From NCBI GenBank assembly GCA_002424635.1, contig DIKT01000026.1:10020-23775 (forward strand): a DNA stretch of 13,756 nt, in the 5' to 3' direction. Below the pieces are notes generated by a model. It searched no databases. It had not been told where the DNA came from and saw nothing but the letters and a program-made list of their open reading frames with translations. Positions 1 through 6,922 of this stretch are shown one piece after another (the stretch's first letter is position 1; each line of letters starts with the position of its first letter). This DNA is from Desulfobulbaceae bacterium UBA5611 (GTDB lineage: Bacteria; Desulfobacterota; Desulfobulbia; Desulfobulbales; Desulfocapsaceae). The translations under genes were made by a program, and so were the position numbers.

Positions 1-1079
1 TTCTCGACAATCTTCCAGAAACGGTCCGGGCCGGGATAGGAAGGTACGCCCTCAAACATCAGCGAGGTGGCACCCATGCCCAGCGGACCATACAGAATAT
101 AGGAATGACCGGTCACCCAGCCGATATCGGCGGTACACCAGTAGACATCATTATCCTTCATATCAAAAACCCACTGACAGGTGTGCATGACATAGGTCAG
201 ATAGCCACCGGTGGTATGGACAACACCTTTAGGCTTGCCGGTCGAGCCAGAGGTATAAAGGATAAAGAGGATATCTTCGGCATCCATGGATTCCGGTGCG
301 CAGTTACTGGAGATATCAGCAGCAGTCACTTCCTCGTGCCACCAGGTATCACGACCGTCGGTCATCTTAATGTCATTACCGGCCCGTCTGACCACAATTA
401 CATCTTTCACAGTGGGACACTCTTCCAGGGCCAGATCAGCATTTGGTTTCAAGGGAATGGTCTTGCCGGCGCGCAGCACGGCATCAGCTGTGATCAATAC
501 CTTGGCCTCACAATCCTGAACCCGGCTTTTAAGAGCCACCGCCGAGAAACCGGCAAAGACCACGGAATGGGTCGCGCCAATACGGGCACAGGCTAACAGA
601 GATATAGCAAGCTCCGGAATCATGGGCAGATAGATGGCCACCCGATCGCCTTTCTTCACGCCCTTTTTCTTCAGGACATTGGCCATCCGGCAGACTTCAG
701 TATACAGCATCTGATAGGTATAGACCCGGACATCCTCTTCAGGTTCACCCTGCCAGATAATAGCCGCCTTGTTCCGGCGACCATTCGTTAAATGGCGATC
801 CAGACAGTTATAAGAGATATTGAGCTTACCGCCTTGAAACCATTTGATCTCCGGCTTGTTATAATCATATTCCAGGACCTTGTCCCATTTCTTATCCCAG
901 GTCACCAGCTCTGCCGCGCGCTCCGCCCAGAAGCCTTCAGGATCATCCATGGACCGTTTATAGGCGGCCTGATAGGCCTCCATGCTGCCTATATGAGCAA
1001 CGTCACGTCCTTCCTGCGGGGGCTCAAAGACCCGGCCTTCGGCTAACAGACTGGTAATCTTATCATCATCAATACTCAT
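1..1079 (-). CDS. acs: Acetyl-CoA synthetase (AMP-forming), N-terminal part, cut by the window edge
   Basis: Activates acetate to acetyl-CoA through an acetyl-adenylate, in the cytoplasm. I read 359 codons from ATG at 1077-1079 before the reading frame leaves the window. This is a little over half of the roughly 650 residues usual for Acs, so the C-terminal domain lies outside. The N-terminal Acs signature KWFQGGKLNISYNCLDRH falls near residues 79-96. The ANL-superfamily phosphate-binding loop YTSGSTGKPKG is at residues 275-285. The family motif WCTADIGWVTGH is at 314-325. An AGGAG ribosome site (1085-1089) lies 5 bp upstream of the ATG and supports this start. No stop or frameshift interrupts the visible part. 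galE lies upstream in the same direction, separated by 211 bp of AT-rich DNA, so acs probably has its own promoter there; I could not identify it. A propionyl-CoA synthetase is possible but the motifs fit Acs better. Confidence 0.95.
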   Translation of the reverse strand, partial: MSIDDDKITSLLAEGRVFEPPQEGRDVAHIGSMEAYQAAYKRSMDDPEGFWAERAAELVTWDKKWDKVLEYDYNKPEIKWFQGGKLNISYNCLDRHLTNGRRNKAAIIWQGEPEEDVRVYTYQMLYTEVCRMANVLKKKGVKKGDRVAIYLPMIPELAISLLACARIGATHSVVFAGFSAVALKSRVQDCEAKVLITADAVLRAGKTIPLKPNADLALEECPTVKDVIVVRRAGNDIKMTDGRDTWWHEEVTAADISSNCAPESMDAEDILFILYTSGSTGKPKGVVHTTGGYLTYVMHTCQWVFDMKDNDVYWCTADIGWVTGHSYILYGPLGMGATSLMFEGVPSYPGPDRFWKIVE

Positions 1080-1290
1080 TTTTTCTCCTATCTTATCTGT
1101 ATTTTTGAAAAAATATCGCGACCTGAGAAAATATTTACTCTTTCAGGACTAAGACCATGCCAGGACAAGTGCAAAACAACATACCTTAGATGGCAAATAC
1201 TTTTCAAATAAAAAAGTAAACTTTCTATCAATCATTCTCATTTGAATCGTAGGCAGGTATTTAAGTATAACAAATATCAACGGCCTCAAG

Positions 1291-2307
1291 TCAGCCTGTG
1301 TAGCCCTCTGGATTGTTCTTCTGCCAGCGCCAATGATCCCGGCACATCTCTGCCAATCCCAGTTCGGCCTGCCAGCCCAGGATTTCACGGGCCATGGTGG
1401 GGTCAGCATAGCAGGCTGCTATGTCGCCTGGTCTTCGCGCGGTAATTTCATATGGAACCGGCCGGCCGGAGGCGTGAGCAAAGGCAGTCACCATCTCGAG
1501 CACCGAGTAGCCGTTACCGGTGCCGAGATTACAGAGGACAAGGCCGGGGCTTTGGGCCAAGGTCTGCAAGGCATGGACATGACCGCGCGCCAAATCCATC
1601 ACATGGATATAGTCTCGTACCCCGGTGCCGTCAGGAGTAGAATAATCACCGCCGAATACCGAGAGATGCGCCAGTCGACCTACAGCTACCTGGGCAATAT
1701 AAGGCATGAGATTATTGGGAATACCGGTTGGATCCTCCCCGATTTGTCCAGAGGGATGAGCACCGACCGGATTAAAATAGCGGAGAATGGCGACCTGCAG
1801 GGCCGGATCAGCAATCCGCGCGTCCTGCAAAATCTGTTCGACCATCAGCTTGGAACTGCCATAGGGGTTAGTGGGATGCACAGCAAAATCCTCGCGGATC
1901 GGTACAGACTCAGGATCACCATAGACGCAAGCTGAAGACGAAAAGACGATCTGCTTGACCTGCTGGGCCGCCATACATTCAAGAAGGACGAGCGTGCCGG
2001 TAAGATTATTATGGTAGTAGCGCAGCGGTTCGGCGACACTCTCGCCGACTGCCTTCAGGCCGGCAAAATGGATGACTCCGGTGATGGGATAGCGTTGAAA
2101 AACAGCTGCCAGGGCTGATCGGTCGAGCAGATCCACTTCATGTACAACCAAGGGTTTGCCGGTAATCTGACGAACCCGCTCAAGTGACTCAGGGCTGGAG
2201 TTGACGAAATTATCGACCACGACGATCTCGTAACCGGCCTGCTGTAGCTCTATGATAGTATGCGAACCGATGTAACCGGCGCCGCCGGTGACGAGTATGT
2301 GCGACAT
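1291..2307 (-). CDS. galE: UDP-glucose 4-epimerase GalE
   Basis: Interconverts UDP-glucose and UDP-galactose using tightly bound NAD; in bacteria it feeds lipopolysaccharide and exopolysaccharide synthesis as well as galactose use. It is a short-chain dehydrogenase family protein of 338 residues, the same length as the Escherichia coli enzyme. The Rossmann motif GGAGYIG is at residues 8-14. The catalytic Ser region SSSACVYG is near 123-130, and the Tyr/Lys pair in NPYGSSK is Y149 and K153. I chose ATG at 2305-2307 because AGGAG sits 8 bp upstream (2316-2320) and the protein then begins directly with the nucleotide-binding strand. An in-frame ATG 33 bp further upstream (2338-2340) has no such support. 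It stands alone between acs and the repeat-rich region. No other galactose (gal) genes are adjacent, so a cell-envelope role is as likely as galactose catabolism (inference). Confidence 0.95.
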   Translation of the reverse strand: MSHILVTGGAGYIGSHTIIELQQAGYEIVVVDNFVNSSPESLERVRQITGKPLVVHEVDLLDRSALAAVFQRYPITGVIHFAGLKAVGESVAEPLRYYHNNLTGTLVLLECMAAQQVKQIVFSSSACVYGDPESVPIREDFAVHPTNPYGSSKLMVEQILQDARIADPALQVAILRYFNPVGAHPSGQIGEDPTGIPNNLMPYIAQVAVGRLAHLSVFGGDYSTPDGTGVRDYIHVMDLARGHVHALQTLAQSPGLVLCNLGTGNGYSVLEMVTAFAHASGRPVPYEITARRPGDIAACYADPTMAREILGWQAELGLAEMCRDHWRWQKNNPEGYTG

Positions 2308-2315
2308 TACCTGCT

Positions 2316-2320
2316 CTCCT
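2316..2320 (-). promoter_or_regulatory. Ribosome binding site of galE
   Basis: AGGAG on the minus strand, 8 bp before ATG 2305-2307. It decides between the two in-frame ATG codons of galE in favour of the downstream one. Confidence 0.7.
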
Positions 2321-2399
2321 CTTTGTTTGTTTAAGCCCATTTAAATCAAAAACAGGCAATAACACCTATTGTCGACCCTGCGCAACAAGTAACCAAATT

Positions 2400-2425
2400 A
2401 TTAATTGTTGAGTGCCACAACATCG
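2400..2425 (+). repeat. Left 26-bp terminal inverted repeat of the foldback element
   Basis: Exact reverse complement of 2680-2705. The inner part is GAGTGCCACAACATCG, and the outer end ATTAATTGTT is AT-rich. Confidence 0.85.
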
Positions 2426-2462
2426 CGCACACTTTTATGTGCCAAGACATCGTCACAGGTAG

Positions 2463-2488
2463 GTTGGGTAGAGCGTGCGAAACCCAAC
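2463..2488 (+). repeat. GTTGGGT...ACCCAAC hairpin, copy 1
   Basis: GTTGGGT (2463-2469) pairs with ACCCAAC (2482-2488) around a 12-nt loop containing GAGCGTGCGAA. It is oriented opposite to copies 2 and 3. It resembles the widespread palindromic GTAGGTTGGGT-type repeats I recall from many bacterial genomes (recollection, not checked). Confidence 0.7.
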
Positions 2489-2535
2489 AAAATCAGGTGC
2501 AGGTCAGGTTGTTCTGCGGCTCTACATTGTTTTTT

Positions 2536-2562
2536 GTTGGGTTTCGTTTCACTCTACCCAAC
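2536..2562 (-). repeat. GTTGGGT...ACCCAAC hairpin, copy 2
   Basis: GTTGGGT (2536-2542) pairs with ACCCAAC (2556-2562), with TTCGTTTCACTCT between them. On the minus strand it reads like copy 1. It is the unpaired internal copy of the foldback element. Confidence 0.7.
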
Positions 2563-2615
2563 CTACTTTGGTCTGCGTTTATTTGTATCTATTTTGTTGT
2601 ATGGCTTTTGTTGAT

Positions 2616-2642
2616 GTTGGGTTTCGCTGTGCTCTACCCAAC
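2616..2642 (-). repeat. GTTGGGT...ACCCAAC hairpin, copy 3
   Basis: GTTGGGT (2616-2622) pairs with ACCCAAC (2636-2642), with TTCGCTGTGCTCT between them. It forms the inner end of the right arm and is a direct repeat of copy 2 at a distance of 80 bp. Confidence 0.7.
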
Positions 2643-2679
2643 TACTTGTGCGCGATGTTATGGCACATTTTTTTGTAAA

Positions 2680-2705
2680 CGATGTTGTGGCACTCAACAA
2701 TTAAT
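2680..2705 (-). repeat. Right 26-bp terminal inverted repeat of the foldback element
   Basis: Exact reverse complement of 2400-2425, with 26 of 26 positions identical. This is far beyond chance for two sites about 250 bp apart. Confidence 0.85.
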
Positions 2706-3027
2706 GTTTATTATTTAGTGCATTTCAATGCAGGAGCGCATGGACATTACCCAAGAAAACATCAAGAGGAACAAGCAGCTAACAACCGGCGAGCATCTCT
2801 TCTTTCATGTATTTCTAACATCGGCATTACACCAATTGAGACTGTTGCCCTTCTGGACTTTTCTTACTATTTTTATCATATCTCCCAGATAATCAAATTG
2901 CCAATTGTTCTCTTTTAGCAAGCTTTGATTATACAGTCCTCTTTGATTTGCTTAAATGTTATTAAGGCTTGGCTTGAATCGATGAACAGCAGAGGTAAAA
3001 CTTCTGTAAAGGCTGAGGGGGCAATAG
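2706..3027. other. Intergenic stretch with no supported gene
   Basis: These 322 bp lie between the foldback element and the terminator of the glycolytic operon. They are AT-rich, with short frames in all directions apart from the doubtful 54-codon frame at 2728-2892. I see no tRNA fold, riboswitch or repeat array here. Confidence 0.5.
2728..2892 (+). other. Possible small open frame of 54 codons, doubtful
   Basis: An open frame begins ATG CAG GAG CGC ATG at 2728 and ends with TAA at 2890-2892. It could start at 2728 or 2740; AGGAG lies only 3 bp before the second ATG. The predicted product starts MDITQENIKRNKQ and ends in a hydrophobic stretch (LLPFWTFLTIFIIS). I do not recognise it. It lies in AT-rich DNA just beside the foldback element, so a chance frame or the remnant of a lost gene is more likely than a working gene. 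Confidence 0.15.
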
Positions 3028-3071
3028 CATTAAAAGCAAGAAGGGCTGAACCTTATTACAAGATTCAGCCC
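3028..3071 (-). terminator. Intrinsic terminator after tRNA-Leu
   Basis: On the minus strand GGGCTGAA (3064-3071) pairs exactly with TTCAGCCC (3043-3050). The stem continues with CTT/AAG after one mismatch and closes on a 5-nt loop. The T-rich run TTCTTGCTTTT follows. It begins 11 nt after the CCA end of the tRNA and probably ends the whole gap-pgk-tpiA-secG-tRNA transcript. Confidence 0.85.
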
Positions 3072-3082
3072 TATATCATACT

Positions 3083-3168
3083 TGGTGCCGCAGGCGAGAC
3101 TCGAACTCGCACGACCGTGGGTCACTACCCCCTCAAGATAGCGTGTCTACCAATTCCACCACTGCGGC
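3083..3168 (-). tRNA. tRNA-Leu (anticodon GAG)
   Basis: An 86-nt class II tRNA that reads CUC and CUU codons. The acceptor stem GCCGCAG pairs with CTGCGGC, followed by the discriminator A and an encoded CCA end. The D-arm region TGGTGGAATTGGTAGACACG is typical for leucine tRNAs. The anticodon arm is CTATC-TTGAGGG-GGTAG, placing GAG at positions 34-36. The long variable arm and the T-loop GTTCGAGTC follow. It starts 22 bp after the secG stop codon in the same direction and before a shared terminator, so it is likely processed from the operon transcript. The order secG then tRNA-Leu(GAG) is also found in E. coli (secG-leuU). Confidence 0.97.
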
Positions 3169-3190
3169 GCACTTCATTGCAAAATCTAAA

Positions 3191-3586
3191 TTATTTTTTC
3201 TCCGCAGGCTCCTCAACTGGAGCAGGCGCTGCCTCTTGATTCTCTGGAGCAGCCACTGGCATGGGAACAACTTTTTCTTCTTTTCCTGCTTTATCTTCAA
3301 CTTTTTCCATTACTGCCGCCTTGGGCTTGGCCACATCACTCATCACCGATTCCGTGCTTTTATGGGATGAAAAATAAGCAAGCGATACCGAGGTCAGCAT
3401 AAAGAGAATGGCAGCAGTAGTGGTAATCTTGTTCATCAAGGGCAATGGCCCTTCTGAACCAAACAGCGATTGACCGGAACCACCAAATGTTGCCCCGACA
3501 TCCGCCCCTTTACCATGCTGAAGCAGAATAATCGCGACCAGAAAAAGGCAGATCACTACATGGACTATTGTGATTAAGGTTACCAT
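3191..3586 (-). CDS. secG: Preprotein translocase subunit SecG
   Basis: A small inner-membrane subunit of the SecYEG protein export channel that aids SecA-driven translocation. The 131-residue protein has two hydrophobic segments, about residues 3-22 (ITIVHVVICLFLVAIILLQ) and about 54-72. Between them is the family's conserved loop QHGKGADVGATFGGSGQSLFGS (22-43), typical of SecG. The last 55-60 residues form a Lys/Glu/Ala/Pro-rich tail, which makes the protein somewhat longer than the usual 75-115 residues. Such tails vary between species. It starts 10 bp after the tpiA stop codon and I see no good ribosome site before it, so translation is probably coupled to tpiA. Its placement between tpiA and tRNA-Leu is a known arrangement in proteobacteria. 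Confidence 0.95.
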   Translation of the reverse strand: MVTLITIVHVVICLFLVAIILLQHGKGADVGATFGGSGQSLFGSEGPLPLMNKITTTAAILFMLTSVSLAYFSSHKSTESVMSDVAKPKAAVMEKVEDKAGKEEKVVPMPVAAPENQEAAPAPVEEPAEKK

Positions 3587-3596
3587 TAGGAATATT

Positions 3597-4358
3597 TTAT
3601 ATCTCTTGAAAGTGAATTATTCGCTCAAATGACTCTGCATTAAGCGCCGCGCCACCAACCAAGGCTCCGTCAATATCCTCTTGGGCCATCAACGCATCGA
3701 TATTATCAGGTTTAACCGAACCACCATACAATATCCTTACTTGATCGGCAACAGCTTTTTCATACATTTTCCCGATAAGGCTGCGGACAAAAAAATGAAC
3801 TTCCTGGGCCTGTTCATTAGTGGCCGTTTGCCCGGTGCCAATCGCCCAGACCGGCTCATAGGCCAGGACAGTTTCCTGCATATCGGCCGCCACGACCTGG
3901 GCCAGACCGGCTCGGATCTGCTCCTCGATAATCTTGAAGGTCTGCCCGTTCTCCCGCTCTTCCAGAGTCTCTCCGACACAGAGAATGGGCACCAGGCCAA
4001 AGGCCAGGGCGCCCCGCAGCCGTTTATTGATCAGAGCATTATCCTCATGAAAGATCTGCCGTCTCTCTGAATGACCGACAATAGCGGCGGCCCCGCCGGC
4101 ATCGAGTACCATCAGAGGAGAGATCTCGCCGGTAAAGGCCCCTTGCGCTTCCCAACAGACATTCTGGGCCGCTAGAAAAATTCCGGTCTCCGCTACAATA
4201 TGGGCCACCTGGCTGAGCACAGTAAAGGGTGGCGCCAGCAACACATCACGATCCTGCAGGCCGGCACAGGTCTTGACAATATCGGCGGCCAGATGGCAGG
4301 CATCAAGGACCGTAGTATGCATCTTCCAGTTACCCACCAGCAATGGTCTTCTTGTCAT
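3597..4358 (-). CDS. tpiA: Triosephosphate isomerase
   Basis: Interconverts dihydroxyacetone phosphate and glyceraldehyde 3-phosphate in glycolysis and gluconeogenesis. The protein has 253 residues, the normal size for this TIM barrel. All active-site elements are present: N10 and K12 in GNWKMH, the electrophile H96 in GHSERR, the catalytic base E168 in AYEPVWAIGTG followed by the flexible loop, and the phosphate-binding GGS at 212-214 with GG at 235-236. The ATG at 4356-4358 places NWKMH at the usual distance from the N terminus. The ribosome site is weak (AAAAGGG about 8 bp upstream). It lies third in the operon, 76 bp after pgk and 10 bp before secG. No anomaly was seen. Confidence 0.98.
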   Translation of the reverse strand: MTRRPLLVGNWKMHTTVLDACHLAADIVKTCAGLQDRDVLLAPPFTVLSQVAHIVAETGIFLAAQNVCWEAQGAFTGEISPLMVLDAGGAAAIVGHSERRQIFHEDNALINKRLRGALAFGLVPILCVGETLEERENGQTFKIIEEQIRAGLAQVVAADMQETVLAYEPVWAIGTGQTATNEQAQEVHFFVRSLIGKMYEKAVADQVRILYGGSVKPDNIDALMAQEDIDGALVGGAALNAESFERIIHFQEI

Positions 4359-4434
4359 AAGTGTACCCTTTTGAGATGCAGCCGCGACATAAGAGCTGCC
4401 TATGCGTTGCTTTTAAGTGATATGAACGACGATG

Positions 4435-5610
4435 TTAGTCCAGGGCATCCACGCCCGGCAGGCTTTTGCCTTCCATCAACTGCAGAAAAGCACCGCCGCC
4501 TGTGGACATATAGGAGATATTCCCGGCCTCTCCTGATTTTTTCACCGCGGCATTGGAATCGCCGCCGCCTACTACCGACAGAGCGTGCGATGAGGCAATG
4601 GCCTGACACATGGCCATGGTTCCCCGGGCAAAGGCATCCATCTCAAAGGCGCCCATGGGCCCGTTCCAGACGATAGTCCTGACATCGGCCAGGGCCTCCT
4701 GAAAACAGATGGTTGAGGCCGGACCAATATCAAGGGCCATCCAACCGGCAGGGATATCCTGCGCCGTCACATTCTTCACCACCGCATCGGCGGCAAAACG
4801 ATCGGCCACCACAAAATCCACGGGAAAATAGAGCTTAACTCCCTTGTCCCGGGCCGTCTGAACCAGGTCCAGGGCGGTAGCAAGAAGATCATCCTCAGTC
4901 TTGGAGGCACCAACCTCAAAGCCCTGACTCTTGAGAAAAGTATTGGCCATGGCCCCGCCGATAATCATGCGATCGACCTTATCCAGCATATTCTGCAGGG
5001 CGCCCAGTTTTGATGAGACCTTGGCTCCGCCGATAACAGCCATCAGAGGGCGGACCGGCTCAGCCATCGCTTTGCGGAAGAAATCCATTTCCGTCTGCAG
5101 GAGAAACCCGGCGCCACGGTCTTGCACCAAGGCCGGAACGGCTGCCACCGAGGCATGTGCCCGATGGGAAACAGCAAAGGCATCGTTGATATAGACCTCC
5201 GCCATTCCAGCCAGCTCTTCTGCAAAAGCGGCATCATTATCCGTCTCTGCCTTGTGAAAACGCAGGTTCTCCAGCAGAAGCACTTCGCCTGGCTTGAGAG
5301 CAGCCGCCAGCGCTCTGGTTTCTGCCCCGATACAATCAGGAGCCAACCGCACTTCCCGGCCGATAAGAGCTGACAGATGAGCGGCCACCGGCGCCAGGCT
5401 GAAGGCCTCAACCCGTTCTCCTTTCGGCCGACCCATATGGGTACAGAGGATCAATTTGCCCTGGTGCTCGAGAATATACCTGATAGTCGGCAACACCATA
5501 CGGATGCGGATATCGTCGGTAATCAGTCCCTGCTCATCCATGGGGACATTAAAATCAACTCGGACCAATATGCGCTTACCGGCAAGCTCCAGTTCACGAA
5601 TCGTCTTCAT
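4435..5610 (-). CDS. pgk: Phosphoglycerate kinase
   Basis: Transfers phosphate between 1,3-bisphosphoglycerate and ADP, the first ATP-forming step of lower glycolysis, in the cytoplasm. The protein is 391 residues, normal for bacteria. The N-terminal substrate domain shows RVDFNVP (17-23) and the basic-patch motif HMGRPKG (58-64). Further on are GGAKVSSKLG, the hinge and nucleotide region VWNGPMGAFEM (about 314-324), and the C-terminal SVVGGGDS and STGGGA motifs (345-375). Two adjacent ATG codons exist, at 5611-5613 and 5608-5610. I chose the second because AAGGAG (5618-5623) is 7 bp from it and only 4 bp from the first; the difference is one Met. gap lies 61 bp upstream and tpiA downstream, and the three enzymes act on consecutive metabolites. 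Confidence 0.97.
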   Translation of the reverse strand: MKTIRELELAGKRILVRVDFNVPMDEQGLITDDIRIRMVLPTIRYILEHQGKLILCTHMGRPKGERVEAFSLAPVAAHLSALIGREVRLAPDCIGAETRALAAALKPGEVLLLENLRFHKAETDNDAAFAEELAGMAEVYINDAFAVSHRAHASVAAVPALVQDRGAGFLLQTEMDFFRKAMAEPVRPLMAVIGGAKVSSKLGALQNMLDKVDRMIIGGAMANTFLKSQGFEVGASKTEDDLLATALDLVQTARDKGVKLYFPVDFVVADRFAADAVVKNVTAQDIPAGWMALDIGPASTICFQEALADVRTIVWNGPMGAFEMDAFARGTMAMCQAIASSHALSVVGGGDSNAAVKKSGEAGNISYMSTGGGAFLQLMEGKSLPGVDALD

Positions 5611-5617
5611 CATCTCA

Positions 5618-5623
5618 CTCCTT
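5618..5623 (-). promoter_or_regulatory. Ribosome binding site of pgk
   Basis: AAGGAG on the minus strand. It lies 4 bp before the first and 7 bp before the second of two adjacent ATG codons, so it favours the second. Confidence 0.7.
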
Positions 5624-5674
5624 CTTTATAACCAGAGTTCACGGCGAATTTCTCTACAGCTCGGCTTATATGAT

Positions 5675-6892
5675 CTACAGCATCTTGCCGGCGACCTGAA
5701 CGGTCAGATCACCAAGCATATTGGTATAGCTGCCCAACTCATTGTCATACCAGCCATAGACTACCGCCTGAGTCACCGGCACACTGAGGATGCGCTCAGC
5801 ACCTGCATCAAGAGAACAGGCCTTGATCTTGTCCAGGTTGACCGCAATGGAGGCCGTGCGGGTATGGGTCTCAGTACCCTCAATCACGGCCGCTGCCTCC
5901 GGCACTCCGATAATATCAGAAGATACATTTTGCTCTTCCGTATAATTAAGGTAGGGAGAACTCAGGGCATAATCACGATAGATTGAGTTGATACGCTCTC
6001 TTTTAAGCGGATTCTCCAGATCATCCTGCAGATTCAGCACCAGGACAATTAGTGATCCGGTAGAAGTAGGGATACGCACCGATTCGGCAATAAAGCCGAT
6101 GGATTTCATCTCAGGGATAACCAGGGCCAGGGCCTTGGCGGCACCAGTGGTCGTCAGGATAATATTATTGAGGATTGATCGATTCTTGCGCAGATCAACC
6201 GCGCCGCTCTTCGGCAGACGGTCCAGGACCTGCTGACTGCCGGTGGCGGCATGAATAGTGACCATGGAGGCTGACAGAAAATTCTCGGCCCCGATACTCT
6301 CCATCAGCGGCTTGATCATATAGGACAGACAGGTGGTTGTACAGGAGGCAGCCGAGATGAGGGAATGGCGGGATGAGTCATAATCCTCATCATTGATGCC
6401 CATGACCGTGGTTATCGCGTCATCGGGCATATCCATGCCTTTAGACTTGATCTTGAAAGGAGCAGAGAGCAGGACTTTTTCGGCGCCGGCCTGCAGATGG
6501 CCGCGCAACGCCCCCCATTTGGCATCGGCATCGGCCGTGGGATCAGTAAAGGCCCCGGTGGTATCTACCACCAGCTTCACACCGTTGGCCTGCCAGGCGA
6601 TATCCCGCGGATCACGGGCACTGCGCAGAAAGGTTACCGGCACGCCATTAATAACCATGCGGCCCTGTTCTTCATCCAGGCCCTCGATGACCCGGCCGCC
6701 TTTATGGCCATGCAGATATGAGCCCAAACGACCATAAGAGGAATCACGCTCAATACAGGAGGCCAGATCATTTAAACCCCGACCGATCTCTCGTCCCACA
6801 TTAACAGTAATTGCCGAAAAATGTTTTCTTGAAACATGATGCCAGAGTGACAGCTTCCCAATCCGACCGAGGCCGTTAATCCCTAAATTCAT
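5675..6892 (-). CDS. gap: Glyceraldehyde-3-phosphate dehydrogenase, long divergent form
   Basis: Oxidises and phosphorylates glyceraldehyde 3-phosphate to 1,3-bisphosphoglycerate (or the reverse). The fold signatures are clear: the Rossmann motif INGLGRIGK (5-13), the catalytic Cys C184 in SAASCTTTCL, the catalytic His H214 in TIHAATGSQ, TTTGAAKAL (247-255), the phosphate-site R273 in VRIPTSTGS, and the C-terminal YGWYDNELGSY (379-389). At 405 residues it is about 70 longer than standard GAPDH. Extra length lies in the coenzyme domain, since about 183 residues precede the Cys instead of about 150. The end of the second beta strand reads TVNVGREIG where NAD-type enzymes have VND, so the Asp that selects NAD is missing; NADP use or altered coenzyme binding is possible (inference). 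The Asn of the usual SCTTNC is Thr. It is first in the operon before pgk, and AAGGAG (6903-6908) lies 10 bp upstream of the ATG. Confidence 0.92.
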   Translation of the reverse strand: MNLGINGLGRIGKLSLWHHVSRKHFSAITVNVGREIGRGLNDLASCIERDSSYGRLGSYLHGHKGGRVIEGLDEEQGRMVINGVPVTFLRSARDPRDIAWQANGVKLVVDTTGAFTDPTADADAKWGALRGHLQAGAEKVLLSAPFKIKSKGMDMPDDAITTVMGINDEDYDSSRHSLISAASCTTTCLSYMIKPLMESIGAENFLSASMVTIHAATGSQQVLDRLPKSGAVDLRKNRSILNNIILTTTGAAKALALVIPEMKSIGFIAESVRIPTSTGSLIVLVLNLQDDLENPLKRERINSIYRDYALSSPYLNYTEEQNVSSDIIGVPEAAAVIEGTETHTRTASIAVNLDKIKACSLDAGAERILSVPVTQAVVYGWYDNELGSYTNMLGDLTVQVAGKML

Positions 6893-6922
6893 GGCGATGA
6901 TTCTCCTTTGCAGGTAAAATAA

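Larger units (their letters stand above)
2400..2705. mobile_element. 306-bp foldback (MITE-like) element with nested inverted repeats
   Basis: The ends 2400-2425 and 2680-2705 are a perfect 26-bp inverted repeat containing GAGTGCCACAACATCG. Inside each end is a second related copy, 2437-2452 (ATGTGCCAAGACATCG) and 2653-2668 (reverse complement ATGTGCCATAACATCG), placed so that the core motif recurs about 27 bp apart on both sides. Next inward, each arm carries a GTTGGGT/ACCCAAC hairpin. The arms 2400-2488 and 2616-2705 can therefore be aligned as imperfect inverted repeats of about 90 bp, with one extra hairpin between them. I see no transposase gene inside and no clear target-site duplication: the flanks are ...CAAATT on the left and GTTTAT... 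on the right. The open frames crossing it are short, repeat-derived and resemble nothing I know. A non-autonomous transposable element moved in trans is the simplest reading (inference). Confidence 0.6.

Noticed and set aside
105..596. Long plus-strand open frames across acs, galE, tpiA, pgk, gap, pyrC and pyrB
   Set aside because: They lie antisense to clearly conserved enzymes, have no recognisable domains, and are a by-product of codon bias on the true strand.
1140..1165. Possible sigma-54 promoter upstream of acs (minus strand TGGCATGGTCTTAGTC)
   Set aside because: The GG element is present but the GC element of the -12 region is missing (TTAGT in place of TTGCT), so the match is insufficient.
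1215..1250. Fur-box-like AATGAGAATGATTGATAG between acs and galE
   Set aside because: Only part of the three-hexamer consensus matches, and neither neighbour is an iron-related gene.
2400..2705. CRISPR array
   Set aside because: The repeats are few, in mixed orientation and unevenly spaced, and no cas gene is nearby.
2405..2718. Overlapping plus-strand frames of 69-93 codons through the repeat region
   Set aside because: They run through inverted repeats and hairpins, give Cys/Phe/Leu-rich nonsense and have no ribosome site; the DNA structure explains the lack of stops.
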